Origin: JACPNO01 sp963825405
GTDB taxonomy: Bacteria > Acidobacteriota > Terriglobia > Bryobacterales > Bryobacteraceae
Length of the DNA stretch: 64,000 bases
Assembly (NCBI GenBank): GCA_963825405.1
Contig: CAWGTB010000003.1
Location: forward strand, 682,001-746,000
Direction: 5' to 3'
Shown here: piece after piece, positions 44,912-52,415 of the stretch
Numbering within the stretch: the first letter of the stretch is position 1
Layout: each line of letters opens with the position of its first letter
Notes under the pieces: model-generated
Told to the model about the DNA's origin: nothing
The model's database searches: none
What the model saw: only the letters and a program-made list of their open reading frames with translations
Position numbers and translations under genes: made by a program

Positions 44912-45346
44912 ATGAAAAAATTCGCAAGCATGGCTGTGATCCCGCTTTTTGCTGGATTTCTCTGGGCTCAGGACACTAAAACTGAAACAACCACTACGAA
45001 GACCACCTATAACGGGACGCTGATGGATGCAGGCTGCGTCAACAAGCAGACCGAACACAAGGAAACCACAACCACGACAACTCCGGATCAGACTTCGACC
45101 ACTACGAAGACGGAGACCACTAACGAAGTAATGGATTGTCCCGTGACAACGACCACTACTACGTTTGCGTTGCAGACACCGGACGGCAAGTATGTCCGAT
45201 TCGATGACCCCAGCAATACGAAGATCGTCGAAGTTGTAAAGGGCAACAAGGTGTGGACCAGGTCCATCAATGATCACAAACCGCTTAAAGTGCGTGTCGT
45301 TGGTACACCCAACGGCGACGTTGTCGTGATGGATTCGATCCGTTAG
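44912..45346 (+). CDS. Secreted Thr-rich protein, 144 residues
   Basis: The start at 44912 is supported by GGGAGGGAAC. Signal peptide FASMAVIPLFAGFLWAQ, then a threonine-rich low-complexity part (TETTTTKTTYNGTLMDAGC, HKETTTTTTPDQTSTTTK) holding two Cys, and a short folded end (PDGKYVRFDDPSNTKIVEVVKGNK). Similar short proteins recur in acidobacterial genomes. Cell-surface or extracellular; function unknown. The surrounding gap 44701-44911 shows nothing else. Confidence 0.75.
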   Translation: MKKFASMAVIPLFAGFLWAQDTKTETTTTKTTYNGTLMDAGCVNKQTEHKETTTTTTPDQTSTTTKTETTNEVMDCPVTTTTTTFALQTPDGKYVRFDDPSNTKIVEVVKGNKVWTRSINDHKPLKVRVVGTPNGDVVVMDSIR

Positions 45347-45407
45347 TAGGCACAAGTCTTAAGGGCGAGTCAGGCCGGACTCCACATCCGGTTTGGCTGT
45401 CCTTGTT

Positions 45408-46427
45408 TCATCGCGCCGCTACGTAGCGCTTCGGAATTCGTAGCGCCATGGTGCCTTGCGCCGTGACCACATCGTATTTACCGACGGCGCCGATCAGGAC
45501 ATGCGCGGCCCAGGGCTCGAGACCGTAATCGTTCACCAGCCAGCGGACCATGTCGGTGGTAGCTAGTTGCAGCGCGCGGTCGAGTGAACTGGCGAATTCC
45601 GGCTGCGAACCGAGGCTGATCAGATCGTCGGCGGTTTCCACGCGCGGACCGGTCACGCGGGCGCCTTTGCGTACTTCAACGGAAAATTCCACGTCCATGG
45701 AAGTTTCGATGCCGGTGGATGTCGGCTCGCCATCGGCCATCAGCGCGTGGCCGTCGCCGATGAAAAGCAAACCGCCGGGGTGGAAGACGGGCAGGATCAC
45801 GGTCGCACCTTCGCCGATCTGGTTGTAGTCCAGATTGCCGCCGTAATTGCCGGAGGGCGCGGAGGTCGGCGCGAATTCTCCCGGCGCTGCTACGCCGACG
45901 CAGCCCAGCATCGGCCGCACCGGAAATTCGAGCGCGATGCGGTTACTCACCGGCTCGCGCAACTTGGTGGTGCCGCGCGCCAGATCGATATCCCAGGGCA
46001 CAAGCGTGGACGAATTTTTGCGAACCAGATCGGCTTTGTAATCGTTGGTGTAGATTTTCTCCACGTACTCCGGCGTCAACGCGAACAAGCCCAGCCGCCA
46101 CGCTGACCAGCCCCAGTTGCGGTTCAAACGCACTTTGCGGAAATGCACTAGCAGCGCGTCGCCCGGTTCTGCGCCTTCGACGTAGAACGGCCCCGTGAGC
46201 GGGTTGGACGGGTCGGAGCGCTTGGCGTCTTTGTCATCCTGACCGCCGGAGTCCAGCGTTTTGGTGGTGACGACATCGCCCGGACGGATGCGCAGACCTA
46301 CCGCGTTGGTGCGCGAGAACGTGTGGTAGTACGTCTGCGGCTCAAAACGATGCGTCTCCGCAGTGAGCGCCACGGCACACGCCAGCGCCGCTGCGGTCAG
46401 CTTAAGCAATCTGTTTGGCATATTCAT
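45408..46427 (-). CDS. Exported acetamidase/formamidase family protein
   Basis: 339 residues. Signal peptide LLKLTAAALACAVALTAE, then the FmdA/AmdA fold: PGDVVTTKTLDSGGQD, FYVEGAEPGDALLVHF, PMLGCVGVA, SGNYGGNLDYNQIGEG and FHPGGLLFIGDGHALMADGE. Family enzymes hydrolyse formamide or acetamide to ammonia and acid. Its start overlaps the end of the GMC oxidoreductase gene by 26 bases, so they share a transcript. Confidence 0.92.
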   Translation of the reverse strand: MNMPNRLLKLTAAALACAVALTAETHRFEPQTYYHTFSRTNAVGLRIRPGDVVTTKTLDSGGQDDKDAKRSDPSNPLTGPFYVEGAEPGDALLVHFRKVRLNRNWGWSAWRLGLFALTPEYVEKIYTNDYKADLVRKNSSTLVPWDIDLARGTTKLREPVSNRIALEFPVRPMLGCVGVAAPGEFAPTSAPSGNYGGNLDYNQIGEGATVILPVFHPGGLLFIGDGHALMADGEPTSTGIETSMDVEFSVEVRKGARVTGPRVETADDLISLGSQPEFASSLDRALQLATTDMVRWLVNDYGLEPWAAHVLIGAVGKYDVVTAQGTMALRIPKRYVAAR

Positions 46428-48054
46428 GCGTGATGTAGTCGCAGGCTCGCACCGTGATCGCCATCATCGTGAGCGTCGGATTCTGGCAGCCGCTTGAAAC
46501 CCAGCACGCGCCGTCGGTCACGAAAATATTCGGCACGTCGTGCGCCTGGCAATATTTGTTGACCACGCTCGTGGCCGCGTCGTTGCCCATGCGCGCCGTT
46601 CCGACTTCGTGAATGCAGAAACCCGGTATGGACTGGCGGCCGGCCTTTTGCACGTCTTTCGCGCCGGCGGCTTCGATCATTTCCGCCGCCTGTTCGCGCG
46701 CGTCCTCCCACAGCTTCTTTTCGTTGTCGCTCCAATCGGCGTGGACTTTCAGCACCGGAATTCCCCAGGCGTCGACGCGGTCGCGATCGATCTCGACGTA
46801 GTTCTCTTTGCGCGCCAGGCATTCGGCCCACACGCCGAGATTGATCCGCCATTGGCCCTACGCGCACAGCTTCTTTGTACTTTGCGCCGAATCCGGGAGC
46901 GCCGGTGGAAAATTCCGGGCTGCTGCCGCCCTGATAGCCGTAGCCGCGAATGAATCCGTTGGTGGATTTTTCCTTCACATTGCGAAAACGCGGCAGGTAA
47001 ATTCCGTTGGGGCGGCGCGGCGGACCTGCCCACGGCTTGGCTTCGATCTGCGGCATGACGCCGTGCGCGCCGCCTTCGTAGATGTGATCCATCACGTGTT
47101 TGCCCAGCGCATCGTTCGAATTGCAGATGCCGGAATTCAGCAGCAGGCGCGTGGATTCGAGCGTCGACGCGCACAGCAGCACGATCTTGGCGCGCACTTC
47201 CCGCGGCTCGCGCGTGAGCGCGGTCGATGTAGGCGATACCGGCGGCCTTGCCGTCTTTCATCACCACGTGGCTCGCCACTGCATCGGTCTGCAGCGTGAG
47301 GCGTCCGGTTTTCGCGGCGTCGGCAATGGTGGTCCACGGGCTGCTGAAATAGGAGAACGTGCTGCAGCCCTGCTCGCAGGGCCCGCAATAATGGCAGGCG
47401 GCGCGCCCGTTGTGCTGCTTGGTGAGAATCGCCACGCGGCCGATGGTGACCGTGCGGCCAAAATTTTTCTTGACCGCGGCTTTGCAGAATTTCCTCGCCG
47501 CAGGTCATCTCCATCGGCGGCAGAAAGACGCTGTCCGGCAGTTGCGGCAGTCCCTCGGCCTGGCCGCTGATGCCGACGTAGCGCTCGACGATTTCGTAGT
47601 ACGGGACCATCTCGTCGTAGGAAATCGGCCAGTCGTCGCCGTAGCCGTCGTGACTGGCGGCTTTGAAATCGAGATCGCTCATGCGATAGCTCTGGCGGCC
47701 CCAGCTCAGCGAGCGCCCGCCCAGCACGCGCTGGCGAATCCAATGAAACGGCTTGTCCTGCGTGTACGGATTTTCGCGATCGTTGACGAACCAGTCGTAA
47801 TTGTATTCGCGGCAGGCGTAGCACAGGCCCTGGATGGGCCGGTCCTGCTTCACGGTGGGCGAATAACCGAAAAACGGAATCTGCCAGGTTTGCTTGTGCT
47901 CGGTGAAATCTTTGGGAGTGATTTTCTTGCCGGCTTCGAGAAGGCAGACGCGCATGCCGGCTTCGGTGAGCCGCTTGGCAGCCCATCCGCCGGTGGCGCC
48001 GGAGCCGACCACAATCGCGTCGAACGGATCCCGGGGAGCGACAATTTGCAGCAT
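46402..48054 (-). CDS. GMC family FAD oxidoreductase, three frameshifts
   Basis: About 550 residues when corrected, starting MLQIVAPRDPFDAIVVGSG. FAD motif VVGSGATGGWAAKRLTEAG; then GGRSLSWGRQSYRM; a Cys-rich segment ACHYCGPCEQGCSTFSYF; and the C-terminal domain with FCIHEVGTARMGNDA and DGACWVSSGCQNPTLTMM, including the substrate-site HExG-like and NPT parts. Frame breaks near 47480, 47215 and 46855 are single-base shifts. Family members oxidise alcohols or sugars, often at the membrane with a small subunit; none is adjacent here. The amidase gene overlaps its end. Confidence 0.85.
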
Positions 48055-48084
48055 GTGAAGCACAGTATAACGCCCGCGCCCCGC

Positions 48085-48090
48085 TATAAT
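48085..48090 (+). promoter_or_regulatory. Perfect -10 hexamer before hemD
   Basis: TATAAT, seven bases before the hemD ATG at 48098. The predicted transcript would start at or one base before the ATG, that is, leaderless. No -35 consensus at the right distance. Confidence 0.5.
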
Positions 48091-48097
48091 AACGGCG

Positions 48098-48920
48098 ATG
48101 TCATTCGCCGGCCGCAAAGTTCTCGCATTCGAAAGCCGGCGCGCCACGGAAATGGCGGAGCTGATTCGCCGCCAGAAGGGCGAGCCGGTCATCGCGCCTT
48201 CCATGCGAGAAGTGCCCATCGAGCGCAACGACGAGGCTTTTCGCTTTGCCGAGCGCCTGTTCGCCGGCGAATTCGACATGATGATTCTGCTCACTGGCGT
48301 GGGCACGCGTTTTCTGGACAGATTGCTGGCGACGCGTTATCCCGCTGGAACGATTCGCGGAAGCCCTGCGCAAGTTGACGGTAGTCGCGCGCGGTCCCAA
48401 GCCCGCCGCCGTGCTGCGCGAAATGAATGTGCCGATCGGCATTCTGGTGCCCGAACCGAATACCTGGCGCGAACTTCTCGCTGCCACGGAAGGCCGCTCG
48501 GAGCGGCGCGATCGCCGTGCAGGAGTACGGCAAATCGAATCCCGAATTTCTCGCTGGCTTGCGAGCGCGCGGCGCGGAGGTCACCGCGCTTCGCGTGTAC
48601 CAGTGGGAGTTGCCCGAAGACACTGGCCCTCTGCGCGAAGCCGCCGCGCGTCTGGCGGCGTGCGAAATCGACGTGGTGTTTTTCACGACTTCCGTGCAGT
48701 TGGATCATCTGACTGCAAATTGCCGCCGAAGCCGGCCTGGAAGATCGCGTACGGTCGGCGTTAGCCAAAGTTTTCGTGGCTTCCATCGGCCCCACCACGA
48801 GTGAAGCGCTTGCAGGAAAACAATATTCGCGTGGACTTCGAGCCCAGCCATCCCAAGATGGGAGTGCTGGTTCAGGAAGCTGCCGCCCGCATGGACGCGG
48901 CGGTGGAGGAGACGCGATGA
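48098..48920 (+). CDS. hemD: Uroporphyrinogen-III synthase, about four frameshifts
   Basis: About 270 residues when corrected. Cyclises hydroxymethylbilane with inversion of ring D. The pieces are: GRKVLAFESRRATEMAELIRR and MMILLTGVGTRFL in the first frame; RFAEALRKLTVVARGPKPA and PNTWRELLAA after an extra G near 48351; IAVQEYGKSNPEFLAGLRARGAEV and VFFTTSVQLDHL after another shift near 48510; then AEAGLEDRVRSALAKVFVASIGPTTSEAL and the C-terminus after shifts near 48715 and 48805. The family is poorly conserved but the order fits HemD. The stop overlaps the next ATG (ATGA). Confidence 0.82.
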
Positions 48921-50062
48921 ATCGCCGTCGCGCGCTGCAAAATTTTCTTACGTTCGCAGCCGCATCGCCGCTCTGGGCGCAGCAGGAACCGCATCTCACC
49001 ACTGACCCCGACGACGTCGCCTGGCCAGTGAACGTCCATGAATTCGAAGCCATCGCCAAACGTAAGCTGCACCCGATGGCCTACGACTTCATCGCCGGCG
49101 GCGCCGAAAGCGAGCAAACGCTGCGCGCCAATATCGAAGCCTATCAGCGCGTTTTTCTGGTGCCGCGCGTGATGGTGGACGTGAGCACGGTCGACACTTC
49201 GACCGAACTGCTGGGCTTCAAACTGGAAAAGCCGATCATCATCGCGCCCACCGGCGGCAAGAATCTGGTCATTCCGAATGCGGAAACCATCGTCGCGCGC
49301 GCCGCTGAGGCCAGCCACACGGTGGTCACCACCGGCTCCGGCGTCGACAAGGTGATGGACGATGGCATGAACGTCATCTGGTGGTCCAACACGGCGGGGC
49401 ACGAGAAAAAATCCGATGCCGTGAGCTACGCCAAGCGCACGGAGGATCGCGGCGCCAAAGCCATCGTGGTCACGGTGGATAATCCATACCAATCCACTCG
49501 CGACCGCAATAATCGCAATCGCTTCGACTACGGCTACATGCAGACCGGCGTGCCACAGGAAAAAGTGGCGCCGCGCACGCCCGCTCTCGCCGGCATGTGG
49601 CAGCCGCATGCGACCAACATGACGTGGGATTACGTCGGCTGGCTGCGCGGCGCCGCCAATCTGCCGGTAATCCTGAAAGGCATTCTCGCGCCCGAAGATG
49701 CGCTGCTGGCGGTGGAGCACGGCGCGTCCGCTGTCGTTGTTTCCAATCACGGCGGCCGCCAGTTGGATGGCGCCGTGGCCACGCTCGACGCGCTGCCGGG
49801 CGTGGTCGATGCGGTTGCTGGCAAAATTCCGGTGCTGATGGACGGCGGTATCCGGCGCGGCGCCGATATTTTGAAAGCGCTGGCCTACGGCGCTAAAGCC
49901 GTGCAGGTGGGCCGCGCGCCGCTGTGGGGATTGGGCGCGTTCGGGCAAGCCGGCGTCGAGCGCGTGCTGTGGATGCTCACCATGGAATTAAAAGTCGCCA
50001 TGGCGCTGGCCGGAAAACCGCGCCTTTCCGCGATCGATCGCAGCCTGGTGCGCCGCGTATGA
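48917..50062 (+). CDS. Tat-exported FMN-dependent alpha-hydroxyacid oxidase
   Basis: 381 residues from ATG 48917, overlapping the hemD stop. The N-terminus NRRRALQNFLTFAAASPLWAQ is twin-arginine-like, unusual for this normally cytoplasmic or membrane-bound family. The TIM-barrel signatures are AYDFIAGGAESEQTLR, PIIIAPTGGKNL, VVVSNHGGRQLDG (catalytic His/Arg) and MDGGIRRGADILKALAYGA. It resembles lactate/glycolate/mandelate oxidases. It is followed by an overlapping hexaheme cytochrome gene, which suggests the electrons go to cytochrome c in the periplasm. Confidence 0.88.
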   Translation: MNRRRALQNFLTFAAASPLWAQQEPHLTTDPDDVAWPVNVHEFEAIAKRKLHPMAYDFIAGGAESEQTLRANIEAYQRVFLVPRVMVDVSTVDTSTELLGFKLEKPIIIAPTGGKNLVIPNAETIVARAAEASHTVVTTGSGVDKVMDDGMNVIWWSNTAGHEKKSDAVSYAKRTEDRGAKAIVVTVDNPYQSTRDRNNRNRFDYGYMQTGVPQEKVAPRTPALAGMWQPHATNMTWDYVGWLRGAANLPVILKGILAPEDALLAVEHGASAVVVSNHGGRQLDGAVATLDALPGVVDAVAGKIPVLMDGGIRRGADILKALAYGAKAVQVGRAPLWGLGAFGQAGVERVLWMLTMELKVAMALAGKPRLSAIDRSLVRRV

Positions 50063-50559
50063 GATTCGCGCTGGCGGCGCTGGTTTGCGTGCTGGCGCTT
50101 CGCGCGGAGAAAACGCACGAATTCTGCGCGCCCTGCCATGCGCAGCAAGTAGCGGATTTCCAGAAGCATCCGCACTTTCAGCAGGGGATTAGTTGCGATG
50201 CCTGTCACGGTGCGAGCGTCAAGCACCGCAGTTCGACGGGTGCGTCCGCGCCAGACAGAGTTGCGTCGTCAGATGAAGTGCCCGCGTTGTGCGGCGCGTG
50301 TCACGCGGCTGAACAGAAGGAATACGTCGCGAGTAAGCATGGCGTGCTGGTCCTGGCGCGCGCCAAAGTGAGAGCCGCGAATTGCGCGACATGCCATGGC
50401 GTACACAGTCCGCGCGCGGCGCAGCAGACCGAAGCGCAGTGTCAACGATGTCACGCGACGCTGCCCGCGTCATGCAACGCGGCACCGGCGTCGAAAACGG
50501 CGGCGGTCTCGTGCATGAATTGCCACGCGCGGCACACGCTGGCGGTGAAACGCGGATGA
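50059..50559 (+). CDS. Exported hexaheme cytochrome c
   Basis: 166 residues. Signal peptide FALAALVCVLALRA, then six CxxCH motifs: CAPCH, CDACH, CGACH, CATCH, CQRCH and CMNCH. The layout suggests a NapC/NrfH/cytochrome c554-type or decaheme-like small electron carrier. Its ATG overlaps the oxidase stop and its stop overlaps the atpZ ATG, so it is in a tight operon. Expected to carry electrons in the periplasm; partner inferred from position only. Confidence 0.88.
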   Translation: MRFALAALVCVLALRAEKTHEFCAPCHAQQVADFQKHPHFQQGISCDACHGASVKHRSSTGASAPDRVASSDEVPALCGACHAAEQKEYVASKHGVLVLARAKVRAANCATCHGVHSPRAAQQTEAQCQRCHATLPASCNAAPASKTAAVSCMNCHARHTLAVKRG

Positions 50560-50771
50560 AAAAGACACCCATGGCGCTGGCCAACGAGTATCTGGAACTG
50601 GCGTTCCTTCTGCCGGTCTCCACATTCGTCGGTTACGCCATCGGCTACTTGCTGGATAAAGCCTTCGGCACGCACTTCCTGTATCTGGTTTTTCTCATCC
50701 TGGGTACGGTTGGCGGATTTGTGCAACTCATTCGCAGGTTCACGCGAGACAAGCCCGATGACTCTCGCTGA
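50556..50771 (+). CDS. atpZ: AtpZ/AtpI-type F0F1 ATPase accessory protein
   Basis: 71 residues, two membrane helices (LELAFLLPVSTFVGYAIGYLL and FLYLVFLILGTVGGFVQLI). The family places a small AtpZ-type protein at the head of atp operons, possibly for Mg/Ca uptake or c-ring assembly. Its ATG overlaps the cytochrome stop; its end overlaps the next gene by 14 bases. Confidence 0.88.
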   Translation: MKKTPMALANEYLELAFLLPVSTFVGYAIGYLLDKAFGTHFLYLVFLILGTVGGFVQLIRRFTRDKPDDSR

Positions 50772-51150
50772 GCCGTTGTTCTACGACCGCGCGCTCGCCC
50801 GGATCGTCCGCTACATGCTGGTGTTCGCGGCAGTGGGCACGGTTGCTGTTTGGTTCCACGGCGGCTGGCGTTGGAGCGCGGGATTTCTGGCCGGCTCGCT
50901 GGTTTCCTATCTCAGTTTTCGCGGATTTCAACGCCTGGTGGATTCCCTCGGTCCCGCCACCGAAGCCAAGCCGCCGCGTGTTCGTGTCGCCATTCTGATG
51001 GGCGTACGCTATCTGCTGTTAGCCGTTGGCGGCTATGCTATAGTGAGGTTTTCCACGCTGAGTTTGACGGCTGCTTTGCTGGGTTTGTTTGTTTCGGCGG
51101 CCGCTGTCATCCTCGAAATTCTGTACGAATTAATCTATGCCCGAACATGA
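50758..51150 (+). CDS. atpI: ATP synthase subunit I
   Basis: 130 residues, four hydrophobic segments such as ARIVRYMLVFAAVGTVAVWF and GVRYLLLAVGGYAIVRF. The sequence is weakly conserved, as is normal for subunit I, but position between atpZ and atpB supports it. It is thought to help c-ring assembly. The end overlaps atpB by 14 bases. Confidence 0.8.
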   Translation: MTLAEPLFYDRALARIVRYMLVFAAVGTVAVWFHGGWRWSAGFLAGSLVSYLSFRGFQRLVDSLGPATEAKPPRVRVAILMGVRYLLLAVGGYAIVRFSTLSLTAALLGLFVSAAAVILEILYELIYART

Positions 51151-51877
51151 AATTTGGCTCACGAGACTGTTCAACGATTCGCTCGCTCCGCTAGGCAGAT
51201 CGCTGCTGGCGCTGGTGAACGTCAATGCCGAAAATCCCGGCCGGCCCTGGACCAATTTCATCACCATGGAAATTCTGGTGGCGCTCATCATCGTCGTGGT
51301 GTTTGCGATTCTGCGCGGACGGCTTTCGATGGATCGGCCCGGCAAGATGCAGCACACCTTCGAGGCGATGTACCAGTTTCTGAAAGGCGAGAGCTTAGAC
51401 AATATCGGACACGCCGGTCCGCACTATCTGCCCTTTCTTGGCACGTTATTTATCTTCATTCTGTTTTCGAACCTGCTCGGCATTATTCCCGGGTTCGAAT
51501 CGCCCACGATGAACCCATCGGTCCCCGCAGGGTGCGCTGTGCTGGTTTTTTGCTATTACAATTTTTTGGGATTCAAGCAAATGGGCGTCGGCAAGTATCT
51601 GGCGCACTTTGCGGGACCCATGCCGGCGCTGGCCCTTCTAATGGTGCCGATCGAAATCGTGAGCCATCTGGCGCGGCCAGTCTCACTCACCATTCGTTTG
51701 TTCGCCAACATGCTCGCCGGCGAAAAGGTAACCATGGTCTTCCTCAGTCTTACTTACCTGGTTGCGCCAGCCCTTTTCATGGGGCTGCACGTGTTCGTTT
51801 CATTCCTGCAAGCTTATATTTTCGTGTTGTTAACCATGATGTACGTGGCGGACACCGTGCCGCACGAAGCCCATTGA
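51137..51877 (+). CDS. atpB: ATP synthase subunit a
   Basis: 246 residues. Five or six membrane helices. The essential arginine lies in SLTIRLFANMLAGEK; earlier TLFIFILFSNLLGIIPGFESPT is the family signature. It forms the ion half-channels against the c-ring. In a tight run with atpZ and atpI; atpE follows after 96 bases with its own AAGGAG. Subunits b, delta, alpha, gamma, beta and epsilon are not in the window, so the operon is split. Confidence 0.96.
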   Translation: MPEHEIWLTRLFNDSLAPLGRSLLALVNVNAENPGRPWTNFITMEILVALIIVVVFAILRGRLSMDRPGKMQHTFEAMYQFLKGESLDNIGHAGPHYLPFLGTLFIFILFSNLLGIIPGFESPTMNPSVPAGCAVLVFCYYNFLGFKQMGVGKYLAHFAGPMPALALLMVPIEIVSHLARPVSLTIRLFANMLAGEKVTMVFLSLTYLVAPALFMGLHVFVSFLQAYIFVLLTMMYVADTVPHEAH

Positions 51878-51973
51878 TACTGGCATCATGCAGCCTCCAG
51901 CGTGAGACCGGCATCCCACAGGCGATGACGGGAACCACCTCCTGAGAGGCAATTTTAAACAAGGAGTAACACC

Positions 51974-52276
51974 ATGAACGTCAAATTCACTTTGATCCTG
52001 CTAGCGCTTTTCGTATTCGCCAGCCCGATCTTCGCCGCCAGCGCGACGCCCGAAAACAATTTCCATTGGGTGGCGATCACATCCGGATTCTCCATGGCCA
52101 TCGCTTCCGGACTCTGCGGATTGGCGCAAGCCAAAGCCGTCGCCGCCGCTGCCGAAGGCATGGGACGTAATCCCGGCGCCTCCGCAGCCATTCGCGGTTC
52201 GCTGATCATCGGATTGGTACTGATCGAATCGCTGGCTCTCTACACGCTAGTCATCATCTTCGCCAAAGTAGTCTAA
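51974..52276 (+). CDS. atpE: ATP synthase subunit c with signal-like N-terminus and Na+-type residues
   Basis: 100 residues, longer than the usual 70-90. The first 25 (LILLALFVFASPIFAASA) look like a signal peptide, which some bacteria process. Helix 1 contains CGLAQAKAVAAAAEGMGRNP and helix 2 LVLIESLALYTLVI. Aligned to the Ilyobacter c-subunit, the Na+ site residues Gln32, Glu65, Ser66 and Tyr70 are all present, while Thr67 is Leu. AAGGAG lies nine bases before the ATG. Ion specificity is an inference. Confidence 0.94.
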   Translation: MNVKFTLILLALFVFASPIFAASATPENNFHWVAITSGFSMAIASGLCGLAQAKAVAAAAEGMGRNPGASAAIRGSLIIGLVLIESLALYTLVIIFAKVV

Positions 52277-52292
52277 CTGTTTTGCCGGAGGG

Positions 52293-52312
52293 CGCGGGGT
52301 TTCTTCTCCGCG
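52293..52312 (+). terminator. Hairpin after atpE
   Basis: CGCGGGG-tttctt-CTCCGCG, seven pairs including one G-T. A T-rich stretch follows after about 20 bases, overlapping the dispersed repeat. A likely terminator of the atpZIBE end, although no immediate T tract is present. Confidence 0.4.
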
Positions 52313-52315
52313 TCC

Positions 52316-52335
52316 TCTGCGCCTCTGCGAGAAAT
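52316..52335 (+). repeat. 20-base dispersed repeat, copy 2
   Basis: TCTGCGCCTCTGCGAGAAAT, identical to 41935-41954. Located right after the post-atpE hairpin. Confidence 0.6.
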
Positions 52336-52415
52336 TTCTTTCCTTTTCTGCTTTCGCCTCTTGTTCTCCTCAATCATTTCGTGTAATGTAGCGAAGATAA
52401 GGCGAAACAGGAACG

